Numbered from the stretch's first letter, positions 8,031 to 16,554 are shown. The stretch: DNA of 64,000 nucleotides from Planctomycetota bacterium (GCA_029259915.1 JAJDED010000053.1:1-64000); one strand, 5' to 3'. Notes: generated from the sequence alone by a model not told the origin. A program made the numbers and translations.

Positions 8031-9032
8031 CCAGAGGTCCAAGGTGCCGGCGGCTAAAAGGCCCAGGCTGATTACCGCGTTGACGTTGAAAAAGGCGGTG
8101 TTCACCCGGTCCAAGTCGTCGGGCCGCACTAGAGCGTGTTCGTAAACCAGTAGTATCGCCACGCAAGCTACCGCAATCCAAACCGGTATCCCGAACGGTT
8201 CGTAGGCTATCGGCAACAGCGCCAGCAGCGCGATGGTTGCGGCATGGCACACCGCGGCAATGCGCAGGGCCCCGGCAACCCCCCAGCGTGCCGGCACGCT
8301 ATGCAGTCCACTCTGGCGATCACTCTCAAAATCTTGACAAGCATAAATAATGTCGAATCCGGCAACCCAAGCAAGCACGGCTCCGCCGAGCGTGAGCGCG
8401 GGGAGCAGGTCGGCGGGGTTTGTAATGACCGCCTCACCCCGGATGGCAATCCACGCTGCCACGGGCGACAGAGCCAGAGCCGTTCCTAACCAAAAATGCG
8501 CTAGCGACGTGAAGCGCTTTGCGAAGCTGTAGCCGAATAGGAACAGCAGTAGAGGAATCGAGAGAATCAGTGGCAGGCGGTTGGGGAGGAATAGCAGTGT
8601 GCTGGCGATGAACGCTAAGCCGCAAGCGGCGGTGAAGGCGGCAACTTGCTTTGCGCTTAGGATGCCTGCGGGTAGATGTCGCCCCGACGTGCGTGGGTTG
8701 CTGGCGTCGATCCGGCGATCGATTAGGCGGTTAAACGCCATCGCCGCGCTACGGGCCGTAACCATGCAAAGCAGGATTCCGAGCAGTTGTTGCCAACGCC
8801 ATGCAAACTTAGTCGCAAACAACCAGTCGAGATCAAATCGAAAACTTCCAAATGAAATAAAAGAATCGTGGATCAGAATATCTTCGTCAAGCTGATATGC
8901 GTTGAGATCGCCAAAATCTTCGATCGCGGTGAGCCGCCACGCCATCATGGCCGCCAACAGCGCAAACGGCAATGCGAACAGCGTGTGGCTGAAACGGATG
9001 AGCGACAGAAAATTAAAGATCGTCTTAAACAT
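8019..9032 (-). CDS. UbiA-family polyprenyltransferase, probable MqnP
   Basis: The product is a polytopic membrane prenyltransferase that would attach the isoprenoid tail in menaquinone synthesis. The aspartate-rich motif AFNRLIDRRIDASNPRTSGR lies near residue 102, and the second acidic motif near residue 230 (ACQDFESDRQSGLHS). About eight membrane helices can be seen. Between helix 1 (LIRFSHTLFALPFALLAAMM) and helix 2 there is an extra acidic stretch of roughly 35 residues (AYQLDEDILIHDSFISFGSF), not usual in UbiA. ATG 9032 is used in place of the TTG one codon earlier. Its place between ubiX and mqnE supports a futalosine-pathway role. Confidence 0.85.
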   Translation of the reverse strand: MFKTIFNFLSLIRFSHTLFALPFALLAAMMAWRLTAIEDFGDLNAYQLDEDILIHDSFISFGSFRFDLDWLFATKFAWRWQQLLGILLCMVTARSAAMAFNRLIDRRIDASNPRTSGRHLPAGILSAKQVAAFTAACGLAFIASTLLFLPNRLPLILSIPLLLFLFGYSFAKRFTSLAHFWLGTALALSPVAAWIAIRGEAVITNPADLLPALTLGGAVLAWVAGFDIIYACQDFESDRQSGLHSVPARWGVAGALRIAAVCHAATIALLALLPIAYEPFGIPVWIAVACVAILLVYEHALVRPDDLDRVNTAFFNVNAVISLGLLAAGTLDLWLDK

Positions 9033-9039
9033 CAAGAAG

Positions 9040-9111
9040 TCTCACGCAGAGACACAGAGACGCAGAGTAATAGTCATAAAATTTCCTCCGCGTCTCTGCG
9101 CCTCTGCGAGA
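9040..9111. repeat. Palindrome with cgcagag/cacagag 9-nt-word arms
   Basis: Left arm about 9040-9067 (ctcacgcagagacacagaga then cgcagag); right arm about 9086-9111 (ctccgcgtctctgcgcctct then gcgaga). The loop is about 18 nt. It fills the gap between ubiX and the ubiA-like gene and could fold in the shared transcript. A half-arm of a related type lies at 22545-22572. Confidence 0.85.
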
Positions 9112-9112
9112 T

Positions 9113-9802
9113 TCATTCCCCTCCCCAGCGCTTCATGAGACAATTGTCGATTCCCAGTTGATCGCAGATGCGTGCGACCATGAAGTCGACCAAATCGCGG
9201 AGCGACGACACGCCGTGGTACCAGCCGGGCGAGGCAGGCATCACCACGGCCCCTGCTTCGCAGGCGCGGCGCAGGTTGTCGACATGCGGAATAGAAACGG
9301 GCGTCTCGCGCGGCACCACGACCAACCGGCGCCGCTCCTTGAGATGCACTTCGGCAGCGCGTTGGATGAGATTGCCTGCCGCGCCGTGGGCGATCGCGCT
9401 GAGCGTCGTGCCGGAACAAGGGCAGACGACCATTCCCTCGGTGATAAACGATCCGCTGGCCATCGGCGCGTTGAAATCGCGATAGTGGTGATAAACCAGC
9501 TCGCCAACGCGTCCCGCGTCGACCGACAACACGTTGCTGTCGGCCGTGCCGATGCCGGCGCTGGCTTGGAGGAGTTGAATTTTACTGTCTTCGGCGCCTG
9601 CGATGTCGTCGAGCATCAAGTCGGCAGGAGAAAAATCGTCCAAGTCGACCGAAAGATTCATCTCTTCGCGAATCACCTGAGCCCCGGTGGGGCTGATCGA
9701 AAGGTGAACGTCGTGCCCCGTGGCCAACAACACTTCAATCAAACGAATCGAGTACACCGCGCCACTAGCGCCGGTAATACCAAGGCATATATTCTTTTGC
9801 AT
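9113..9802 (-). CDS. ubiX: UbiX-family flavin prenyltransferase
   Basis: UbiX-type enzymes join dimethylallyl phosphate to FMN to make prenyl-FMN, the cofactor of UbiD-like decarboxylases. The FMN-binding start is CLGITGASGAVYSIRLIEVL; further conserved pieces are SISPTGAQVIREEM, MASGSFITEGMVVCPCSGTT and RRLVVVPRETPVS. The length, 229 aa, is slightly above the usual 190-210 because of an inserted stretch before MASGSF (about residues 55-100). It starts one base after the ubiE stop, with AGGAG nine bases upstream, and that AGGAG belongs to the repeat-derived tail of ubiE. No ubiD-like gene is in the window. Confidence 0.9.
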   Translation of the reverse strand: MQKNICLGITGASGAVYSIRLIEVLLATGHDVHLSISPTGAQVIREEMNLSVDLDDFSPADLMLDDIAGAEDSKIQLLQASAGIGTADSNVLSVDAGRVGELVYHHYRDFNAPMASGSFITEGMVVCPCSGTTLSAIAHGAAGNLIQRAAEVHLKERRRLVVVPRETPVSIPHVDNLRRACEAGAVVMPASPGWYHGVSSLRDLVDFMVARICDQLGIDNCLMKRWGGE

Positions 9803-9803
9803 G

Positions 9804-10553
9804 TTATCTAACTCCTCGCTCCTCGCTCCTAACTCCTAGCACCTTCTTCCCAACATATAGGGTGGCAACGCCCAATGTAAAGCTGCGATACCAGACGTCG
9901 CTGAGCCCGGCGGCACGCATCCGCTCGGCCAACTGTTCGTCCTGTGGAAATTCACCGACACTTTCGGGCAAGTAGCGATAAGCACTGTGGCGGTTGCGGG
10001 ACACGAGCTGACCGATGCGCGGCAACACGTTGCGAAAGTACCAGCCGTAGATCGCCTTAAAAGGTTGCCAACGGGGCGTGGAAAATTCCAGCACGGCAAC
10101 CTGTCCTCCCGGTGCGCAAACGCGCACCAACTCGGCAAGTCCTGCGTCTGTGTCGGCGACGTTTCGCAAACCGAAGGCCACCGCCACCACGTGAAACTGA
10201 TTGCTGGCCAGCGGAATGTTTTGCGCGTCGGCTTCGACGAACGTCAGGGCATGTTGTGCGCCAGCACGTTCGCTTTTCTGCCGACCGATGGCGAGCATTT
10301 CGTGACAGAAGTCTGCGCCCACCACCTGCGACTCCCCTTTCGCGGCCCGATGGTAAGCCAACGCCAAGTCGCCGGTGCCGGTACACATGTCGAGCACTTT
10401 GCCCCCCGGCACCGGAGGCACAGCATGCACGGTGCGCCATCGCCAATAGCGATCGACGTTCAGCGAAAGCAAATGATTCAGCAAATCGTAGCGGCCAGCG
10501 ATTTCACCAAACATCTGGCGAATACGCGGACCCGACTTGTCGACGGTGGCCAT
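9804..10553 (-). CDS. ubiE: Demethylmenaquinone methyltransferase UbiE/MenG
   Basis: A class I SAM methyltransferase that carries out the last carbon methylation of (demethyl)menaquinone. Motif I is VLDMCTGTGDLALAY near residue 52; FGLRNVADTDAGLAELVRV and LEFSTPRWQPFKAIYGWYF are UbiE signature blocks. ATG 10553 (MATVDKSGPRIRQMFGEIAG) is chosen over the longer frame. The final ten residues GVRSEERGVR are encoded by the ctcctcgctcc repeat words at 9805-9840, so the gene end looks reshaped by a repeat. First gene of the menaquinone group. Confidence 0.92.
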   Translation of the reverse strand: MATVDKSGPRIRQMFGEIAGRYDLLNHLLSLNVDRYWRWRTVHAVPPVPGGKVLDMCTGTGDLALAYHRAAKGESQVVGADFCHEMLAIGRQKSERAGAQHALTFVEADAQNIPLASNQFHVVAVAFGLRNVADTDAGLAELVRVCAPGGQVAVLEFSTPRWQPFKAIYGWYFRNVLPRIGQLVSRNRHSAYRYLPESVGEFPQDEQLAERMRAAGLSDVWYRSFTLGVATLYVGKKVLGVRSEERGVR

Positions 10554-10949
10554 GGAAAAAACACGTTCACTGGGCAGGAGGGATAGGGAAACCAATACTA
10601 TCGCAGCAAAAAGACCACTTCGCCAGCGGTATTTGCTTCCAACCTTTTTCTGAGCTGATTCGCCTACGGTGCATTCCAGGGCTTATGACTTTTTGAAGCT
10701 GTGCCGATTGGGTGGCATGCCCTCGTCTGCGTGGGCATGGGTCAAGCACGCAGAAATGCCGCAATCATGGCCACGTCGGCAGACCTCCGAGGCCATGCCA
10801 CCCGAGAGGCTTTTCTCTAAATTGGAAAAGCGAGAAGCCATGCGTCTCTGCGAGAGACATAGGCGCTACTGCCAGTTGCAAGGTAAACTCTTGGCTTGGC
10901 AAACCAAACGCGAAACTATTTCGATAACTGGCGAAAGTGAATTAACCCC
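10554..10949. other. Divergent spacer between ubiE and glyS, with a ggtggcatg palindrome
   Basis: The 396-bp gap separates ubiE (minus) from glyS (plus) and so must hold both promoters; I could not place clear -35/-10 boxes. It contains an imperfect palindrome from 10710 to 10803 (gggtggcatgccctcgtctg ... ggccatgccaccc). No small gene is convincing here: the open frames across it read through the palindrome on both strands. Confidence 0.6.
10710..10803. repeat. Imperfect palindrome with gggtggcatg arms
   Basis: Outer arms gggtggcatgccc (10710-10722) and ggccatgccaccc (10791-10803) pair almost fully; inner parts tctgcgtgggcatgg and catggccacgtcggcaga pair with gaps. One copy only in the window. 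Confidence 0.75.
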
Positions 10950-12572
10950 ATGGATATGGAAAAACTTGTCTCGCTTTGCAAACGGCGAGGATTTTTGTTT
11001 CAGTCGAGTGAAATCTACGGCGGACTCAATGGCTTCTGGGACTACGGCCCGTTGGGCGTCGAGCTAAAGCGAAACATCAAAGATGCCTGGTGGCGGGACA
11101 TGGTTACCGCTCACGACGAAATGTCCGTTACGCCAGGCGCGCCGGCCACCTACGAAATGACCGGCCTCGACTGCACCATCATCATGCACCCGCAAGTTTG
11201 GAAGTGCTCAGGCCATTATGATTTGTTCTGCGACATGATGGTCGACTGTAAAGATTGTAAGAGCCGCTTCAGGGCAGACCATCTACTGGCTATCGAGTTG
11301 CAGTTTCCTAATTCAAAAGAAACTGATGCACCGCATGTGCTGCTTGGCGGAACTGGGGAAAAGGAAGAAATTATCGAAAGACACAAGAAAAAACTGAAGA
11401 AACTAGTACGGGTTCATGGAGACTATTTGACACTTTCCGGATTTATGACTTACGGACAGTTAAATGAAGATGGACGTAAGAAATTCATATGTCCAGAGTG
11501 CGGTCAACAAGGAAACATGACCGAGCCGCGTGAATTCAATCTGATGTTTAAGACGATCGTCGGCGCGATGGGCACTGAAAACGACGCCGCTTTTTTGCGC
11601 CCCGAGACGGCGCAGGGCATTTTTGTGAATTTTAAGAACGTGGTCGACAGCACGCGGGTGCGAATTCCTTTTGGTATTGCACAGGTAGGCAAGAGCTTTC
11701 GTAATGAAATCACGCCGCGGAACTTTACGTTCCGCTCCCGCGAGTTCGAGCAGATGGAAATCGAATTCTTTTGCCATCCCGACTCATCGCGCGATTGGTA
11801 CGAATACTGGCGCGATCGGCGGATGCGCTGGTATACCGAACTCGGTTTGTCTGGTGATCGGCTGATACTTCGCGAGCACGCTGAGGACGAATTGAGCCAC
11901 TACTCCTGCGGTACAGCCGACATCGAGTATGCGTTCCCGTTCTTGACTGAGGGGGAATTCGGCGAGCTGGAAGGGATCGCTCATCGGGGCGATTTCGATT
12001 TGCGCAGCCACATGGAAGGCAAACTGGTGAAGAACGAAGAGGGGTGTCTGGTTTTAGAAACGGGCCCCGACGGCAAACCAAAATACAAAGGGAGTGGACG
12101 CGACCTAACCTACCGCGACGACCAGGCCAAGGAGCGCTTTACGCCGCACGTGATCGAGCCCTCCGCCGGCGCGGATCGGGCAACGTTAGCCTTCCTGTGC
12201 GAGGCGTATACCGAGGACGAGCAGCCCAACGACAAAGGCCAAATGCAAACACGCGTGGTAATGAAATTGCATCCGCGAATTGCACCGATCAAGGCAGCTG
12301 TGTTCCCGCTGGTAAAAAAAGATGGCATGCCTGAAATCGCGCAAGGCATTTATCGCGATCTCAAAAAACGATTTAATGTGTTTTACGACGAAAAGGGCGC
12401 CGTCGGTCGCCGCTATCGCCGGCAGGACGAAGCGGGGACGCCCTATTGCATTACGGTCGACGGGCAAACGCTCGACGATCAAACGGTCACGGTCCGCGAC
12501 CGCGATACGCTCGAACAATGGCGTGTGAATGTGGCCGACGTGGTGGAGGAAATCGCCGGACGCGTGGGGTAG
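10950..12572 (+). CDS. glyS: Glycyl-tRNA synthetase, single-chain (alpha2) type
   Basis: A class II synthetase that charges tRNA-Gly. The start MEKLVSLCKRRGFLFQSSEI, the motif 1 region SEIYGGLNGFWDYGPLGVEL, the motif 2 block IPFGIAQVGKSFRNEITPRN and the late ARM-type HPRIAPIKAAVFPLVKK anticodon-binding start are all present. Two CxxC pairs (CKDC near residue 100 and CPEC near residue 182) can form a zinc-binding insertion. Either ATG 10950 or the ATG two codons later could be used. The segment around 11260-11500, between the CxxC pairs, is visibly AT-richer with different codon choice than the rest, which suggests a mosaic gene. Confidence 0.94.
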   Translation: MDMEKLVSLCKRRGFLFQSSEIYGGLNGFWDYGPLGVELKRNIKDAWWRDMVTAHDEMSVTPGAPATYEMTGLDCTIIMHPQVWKCSGHYDLFCDMMVDCKDCKSRFRADHLLAIELQFPNSKETDAPHVLLGGTGEKEEIIERHKKKLKKLVRVHGDYLTLSGFMTYGQLNEDGRKKFICPECGQQGNMTEPREFNLMFKTIVGAMGTENDAAFLRPETAQGIFVNFKNVVDSTRVRIPFGIAQVGKSFRNEITPRNFTFRSREFEQMEIEFFCHPDSSRDWYEYWRDRRMRWYTELGLSGDRLILREHAEDELSHYSCGTADIEYAFPFLTEGEFGELEGIAHRGDFDLRSHMEGKLVKNEEGCLVLETGPDGKPKYKGSGRDLTYRDDQAKERFTPHVIEPSAGADRATLAFLCEAYTEDEQPNDKGQMQTRVVMKLHPRIAPIKAAVFPLVKKDGMPEIAQGIYRDLKKRFNVFYDEKGAVGRRYRRQDEAGTPYCITVDGQTLDDQTVTVRDRDTLEQWRVNVADVVEEIAGRVG

Positions 12573-12639
12573 ATTTGGGTATAATAGATGGGGCCCAATC
12601 CAACCGGTTCATCTCTCCGTAGTTTGAAGGAGATCGGCA
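12573..12639 (+). promoter_or_regulatory. Probable -10 box and ribosome site for the small gene pair
   Basis: TATAAT lies at about 12580-12585, 8 bp after the glyS stop, and AAGGAG lies about 8 bases before the ATG at 12640. No good -35 hexamer is visible 17 bp upstream, so the promoter call is weak; the ribosome site is clear. Confidence 0.4.
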
Positions 12640-12894
12640 ATGACAAAAGTGACAATCGACGCAACTACCGCGGCTCTTTTGGCCACGGTACATGGCGAGG
12701 TGCAAATTTGTGACTCCTCGGGAAACATCTTAGGTTGGTATGCTCCTGTTGTGCCAAGCTCGTCTCAGCCCACGCGCCAAGAATTGATCGATAGTTGCCC
12801 AACCTCTGAGGAAGAACTCCAGCGTCGTATCCGAGAAGAAAAAGATTCGGGGCGCTCTTGGGCAGACATTAGGCGCGAGCTGGGGTCCATGTGA
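12640..12894 (+). CDS. Putative antitoxin of a RelE/ParE-like pair
   Basis: The 84-residue protein begins MTKVTIDATTAALLATVHGE, with a short beta-rich N-terminal part (EVQICDSSGNILGWYAPVVP) and a helical acidic/basic C-terminal part (TSEEELQRRIREEKDSGRSW). This kind of protein is found next to small ParE/RelE-fold proteins in planctomycetes and cyanobacteria; the C-terminal helix would wrap the toxin. It overlaps the next gene by 4 bp (ATGTGA with the GTG start inside). No classic ribbon-helix-helix is obvious. The assignment rests on the layout and the partner. Confidence 0.65.
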   Translation: MTKVTIDATTAALLATVHGEVQICDSSGNILGWYAPVVPSSSQPTRQELIDSCPTSEEELQRRIREEKDSGRSWADIRRELGSM

Positions 12895-13142
12895 GTTATT
12901 CCGTCTCCTGGGTTCCCTCTGCTGAAAATCGTCTAGCAGAACTCTGGGTAGGCTCTCGAATTGCTGCTCAGATTACGACTGCTGCTGATCGTCTCGATAC
13001 TGTCTTGTCAGAGAATCCTCTCACAGCAGGCGAGTCTCGTTCTGCCAATCTTCGAATCGCTTTTGAAGCTCCGCTGGCAATTATCTTTCATGTCGACAAA
13101 CCCGCGAAGAAAGTTCCCATTCTCGACGTTTGGACAATCTGA
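12891..13142 (+). CDS. RelE/ParE-family toxin-like protein
   Basis: The 83-residue product starts from GTG (MSYSVSWVPSAENRLAELWV). The order helix-helix-strand-strand, with the opening VSWVPSAENRLAELW and a late AIIFHVDKPAKKVPILDVW, matches the small RelE/ParE fold. Members cut mRNA on the ribosome or poison gyrase; which applies cannot be read here. It is translationally coupled to the antitoxin-like gene. It ends 10 bp before the end of the convergent zinc-ribbon gene, with no terminator hairpin between. Confidence 0.7.
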   Translation: MSYSVSWVPSAENRLAELWVGSRIAAQITTAADRLDTVLSENPLTAGESRSANLRIAFEAPLAIIFHVDKPAKKVPILDVWTI

Positions 13143-13152
13143 CTCTCAGCAG

Positions 13153-13929
13153 TTAACTCTTCAATCGCGAGGCCAACTGCTCGACTTGTCCGCGTAGGTT
13201 GGCCAGCAGCATTTGCGAGCTGGCGCCTTGATGGAAGTGGGCGTAAAAATGTTGGCTGCCCGTGGCACTGTTGCCGGCGAGTTGTTCGAGATGGTCGAGC
13301 TGGTGATCGACGCCGTGCAGTTGCTCGTTGAGGTGCCGGCTGTTGCGCCACAGGCGTCCGGCCATCCAGACCATACCTAAAATCAGCAAGCCCTCGGCGG
13401 CAATCGTCGTGGTGATGCCCCATTGCCAGGTGCCAGGCAAATCGAATCCCACGGCCCACACCAGAAGCCCCATGCCCACGGCAAAACCAGTCACACCCAT
13501 CATCAGCATCAAACCGATCAGCCGCGAGGCGATCGTTGATTGCGAGCTTTCTTCTTCCCGAGACGATTGTCGCGTAATGGAACGCAACTGGGAGTCCGCG
13601 CCAAGATTCTCCAGCGCTTCGGGGCCCCAGCTTTTCTGCTCGGGTCGTAAAATGTCGGCCACCTCGAAGCGATAAGCAGTTCGCAATTGGCGACCAATGT
13701 GGCGCAGTCGTTGGTGCGTCTGCTCGCGCTCCACTGGGTTGAGCGGCGGAGACAGATCGACCGGCTGATCGAAAGTTTCAAGCGAAACGCCTGAATCCAC
13801 AGGCTGTGCCGATGTCTGGGCAAACTCGTTGGCTATTTCAAACACTGCTTCGCAGCGCGAACAGACCAACGGCCCGTCGACCGAGCAAGCCACAGCCGGC
13901 ACGTCCTGCTGGCAATCATTGCACCACAT
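13153..13929 (-). CDS. Zinc-ribbon membrane protein with C-terminal coiled coil, unknown function
   Basis: ATG 13929 gives a start MWCNDCQQDVPAVACSVDG with CxxC and a second CSRC at about residue 24, a zinc ribbon. Then comes a flexible part with DLSPPLNPVEREQTHQRLRH, two membrane helices (LMLMMGVTGFAVGMGLLVWA and TTTIAAEGLLILGMVWMAGR), and a helical tail (HLNEQLHGVDHQLDHLEQLA) likely to be a coiled coil. The longest frame adds 38 residues without support. It follows the cytochrome gene cluster in the same orientation, 114 bp downstream. Confidence 0.7.
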   Translation of the reverse strand: MWCNDCQQDVPAVACSVDGPLVCSRCEAVFEIANEFAQTSAQPVDSGVSLETFDQPVDLSPPLNPVEREQTHQRLRHIGRQLRTAYRFEVADILRPEQKSWGPEALENLGADSQLRSITRQSSREEESSQSTIASRLIGLMLMMGVTGFAVGMGLLVWAVGFDLPGTWQWGITTTIAAEGLLILGMVWMAGRLWRNSRHLNEQLHGVDHQLDHLEQLAGNSATGSQHFYAHFHQGASSQMLLANLRGQVEQLASRLKS

Positions 13930-14026
13930 GCGCGAGCTTTCCTGCAATAAGAATTCTGACGAAACAATCCCAAGAAGAAAATCGTCTGCTTCCAATGCGA
14001 AACTATAACGATTCCAGCAATCTACA

Positions 14027-14060
14027 CAGCTAGCAGCTAGCAACTAGCGCCTAGCGCCTG
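14027..14060. repeat. tagcaac/tagcgcc 7-nt-word repeat at the end of the cytochrome gene
   Basis: Words ctagcag, ctagcaa, ctagcgc, ctagcgc follow one another at about 7 nt and run across the stop codon of the cytochrome b/c gene at 14044. The same words occur at 47640-47700 behind recQ. Confidence 0.6.
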
Positions 14061-15969
14061 CCCGATGCCAATCGCCGCGGAGCCAATCGACGATTAGTCC
14101 AAGCGATTTCTCGTCGAGCTGGTTCAGGCGTGCGTTGGCATGCGGAGCGAAGGCGGGCATGCGGTCGTTGATCTCGCCGTAGAATCGCTCGTCGGCCGGG
14201 TTGCGAATGAAATCTATCAGCCACGCCCGCGACATGTATCCGTCGAGCACCGGCGAGCCAATATCTTGCATTTCTCCAAACGAATGGCAATCGGTGCAAC
14301 TCGAACCGCTTTCTAGCACATCGGCCAAATCGCCCTCAATCAACGCGCGTCCTTCGGCAATCGTTTCCTGATCGCGGCGATCGATTTCATCTTGCAGAGG
14401 AAGTTTCGCTTCGGCCGAGAGCGCGGCGGCGATTTTTTGGAACGCCGCGCGGATTTCTTTGCGCTGCGGCTCGGGAATGTCTTCGCCTAACGATTCCTGA
14501 ATAAAATCGACCATCTCGGTATTTTCGGCGTCGCCAACAAAGGGGGAACCTTCGTAACCGAAGTAGTGGGGGCTCGTGATTTTCTTCGGGTCGAGCAATC
14601 CAGAAATCCACTGCCGGGAACCGATTCCAAAAAGATTGGGAGCGGTCGGCTTTTCGTTGACCAAATGAGACAACTGCGAATCGGGATGCTGCGGGTCGAC
14701 GTAATTGTGGCAACTGGCGCAATGCTGCGCGAACAGTTTGGGACCTTGCAGATAGGGATCTTCGTGCATCAGCGTGAGTGCGCCCGTCGGCGGAATCTTT
14801 TCCGGTGCTCGCGCTAGTTCTAGGATGCGCTCGGCCTCAAGTTGCGCTTGATGCTTTGCGGCAAGAAACGTAGCGGAGGCATCGAATTGCTCGGCATTGG
14901 CGTCCGTCCGTTCGGTCCAGCTTGCCAAATAGTCGTCGCGAATCGCCTGGGCAGTCAGCGCTGCGGCTCCGCCGATTAAGCAGAACAAGAGAATCACGTT
15001 TTTCACATGCCCACCCCGACTGCGGGCAATCCACGGCATCAAAAACAATACGGCCAAAACAATCGATGGGATGACGATCGCACCCCAAACTTCCGCTTCG
15101 CCTGGAAACCATTTCAAGAACTGAAACAAAAACAAAAAATAGGTTTCGGGGCGTGCGGCCGCGTAGGGGTTGGCCGGATCAGCGGGAGCGGAGAGTTCCG
15201 CACCGCCGTAGTAAATGGTGAGCGTCAAAACGACAGTCAGCACACCCAGCGCGGCAACGCTGTCTTTGAGCAACTGGTCAGGCCAAAAACTTGCGTCGGG
15301 CGCGCGATTCGGATCGCGCGCATGCAAACCATGACGGCGGAACAATGCCACGTGCAGCACCAACACCAACACCAGCAGCGTCGGCAACAGCCCCGCATGG
15401 AAGGCGAAGAACCGCGTGAGTGTGTGATGGCCATACTCGGTGCCGCCCACGGCCAGACTTTTCAGTGCCGAACCGATCACCGGCGTCTGGCTGGCAAGTT
15501 CAGTCGAAACCTTCGTTGCCCAATATCCTTTTTGATCCCACGGCAACAAGTAACCCGTGAGCGCTAGTCCCAACACCAATAACATTAAAACGAGTCCCAG
15601 CACAAAATTCAATTCTCGCGGAGCACGATACGCCCCGTCCACCACCACTTGCAGCAGATGCAATCCCAGCAGCAGAACCATCACATGAGCCATGTAATGG
15701 TGGATGCCTCGCAGCAGCCAACCACCGGTCATCTCGTGCTGAATATAGGTAACACTTTCCCAAGCGGTTTGCGTGCTGGGGCTATAGGCCATCCATAAAA
15801 ATAAGCCCGTCACCGCCTGCGTGACAAACGCCACTACCAGCGTGCTGCCCCACACGTAGCGCCATCGCGCGCCGCCCGGGACGCGTTCGTCGAGCGCTTG
15901 ACGCGTCAGCTTGCGCATTCCCGTGCGATCGTCCAGCCAATCGACAAGTGTTTGAATCGGTCGGCTCAT
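14044..15969 (-). CDS. Cytochrome b fused to a diheme cytochrome c domain (bc complex)
   Basis: Residues about 1-210 form a cytochrome b6-like four-helix heme domain: histidines in RGIHHYMAHVMVLLLGLHLL and FAFHAGLLPTLLVLVLVLHV provide the two b-heme pairs. Residues about 215-330 resemble subunit IV, with PETYFLFLFQ in place of the PEWY motif. The C-terminal 300 residues contain two c-type heme sites, CASCH (near residue 410) and CTDCH (near residue 555), with candidate axial methionines downstream. The protein would pass electrons from quinol through the Rieske protein to the attached c hemes. It overlaps the Rieske gene by 4 bp. Confidence 0.9.
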   Translation of the reverse strand: MSRPIQTLVDWLDDRTGMRKLTRQALDERVPGGARWRYVWGSTLVVAFVTQAVTGLFLWMAYSPSTQTAWESVTYIQHEMTGGWLLRGIHHYMAHVMVLLLGLHLLQVVVDGAYRAPRELNFVLGLVLMLLVLGLALTGYLLPWDQKGYWATKVSTELASQTPVIGSALKSLAVGGTEYGHHTLTRFFAFHAGLLPTLLVLVLVLHVALFRRHGLHARDPNRAPDASFWPDQLLKDSVAALGVLTVVLTLTIYYGGAELSAPADPANPYAAARPETYFLFLFQFLKWFPGEAEVWGAIVIPSIVLAVLFLMPWIARSRGGHVKNVILLFCLIGGAAALTAQAIRDDYLASWTERTDANAEQFDASATFLAAKHQAQLEAERILELARAPEKIPPTGALTLMHEDPYLQGPKLFAQHCASCHNYVDPQHPDSQLSHLVNEKPTAPNLFGIGSRQWISGLLDPKKITSPHYFGYEGSPFVGDAENTEMVDFIQESLGEDIPEPQRKEIRAAFQKIAAALSAEAKLPLQDEIDRRDQETIAEGRALIEGDLADVLESGSSCTDCHSFGEMQDIGSPVLDGYMSRAWLIDFIRNPADERFYGEINDRMPAFAPHANARLNQLDEKSLGLIVDWLRGDWHRAGARR

Positions 15970-16520
15970 GCGGTTCGAATCGCCTGCTTATGACCTGTTT
16001 GAAAATCGATGTACTCCACCCACACTTCCGTGACCGACAGGCCATTCTCTCCGTTGATTTTTCGCAGCTCCAGCGGCAAGCGATCCATGTCGCGCGGAGA
16101 AACTTCCTCGTCGCCTCGCACACGGGAGCCATCCAAACGAAACGTACTCGTGTGGCACGGGCATTTGAACTGATCGGCGCCCGACGTGGTACCGATAAAG
16201 CAACCGGCGTGGGGACATTTTGCTGTGAACGCGATTGGCTGGGCTTCGCCGGCAGAACGTACCAGATACACTGCGCCCACCCGCTGCTGCGGGGTACGAT
16301 TCCAGGCATCTTCACGATCGGTCAGCACGGGAAAATAGCGCGGCAACCCATCGTCGGGCACTTGGCTCAAGAGGGCCACGCGGACGTGATGGTTTTTGTG
16401 TTTGCGAAACAGGGGTGAAAGAAATGTAGCCACACCCACAGCTAGGGGCGTCAACGTCGCCAGCGCGCCTGCCGCCACTGCGACAATCGCTGCGACAAAA
16501 GTTCGTCGGTTGTTGTTCAT
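15966..16520 (-). CDS. Rieske 2Fe-2S protein of the bc complex
   Basis: After an N-terminal RRTFVAAIVAVAAGALATLT membrane anchor with twin arginine (possible Tat signal anchor), the protein has the two cluster boxes CPHAGCFIG and CPCHTSTF, the His/Cys ligands of a 2Fe-2S cluster. It would take electrons from quinol at the cytochrome b site. I chose ATG 16520 (MNNNRRTF); ATG 16535 is also possible, and the longest frame reads back into a hairpin. Its stop overlaps the start of the cytochrome b/c gene (ATGA), so the two are co-translated. Confidence 0.9.
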   Translation of the reverse strand: MNNNRRTFVAAIVAVAAGALATLTPLAVGVATFLSPLFRKHKNHHVRVALLSQVPDDGLPRYFPVLTDREDAWNRTPQQRVGAVYLVRSAGEAQPIAFTAKCPHAGCFIGTTSGADQFKCPCHTSTFRLDGSRVRGDEEVSPRDMDRLPLELRKINGENGLSVTEVWVEYIDFQTGHKQAIRTA

Positions 16521-16554
16521 GTTCGACTCTACCATGCGAATGTCTCTGGTATGT

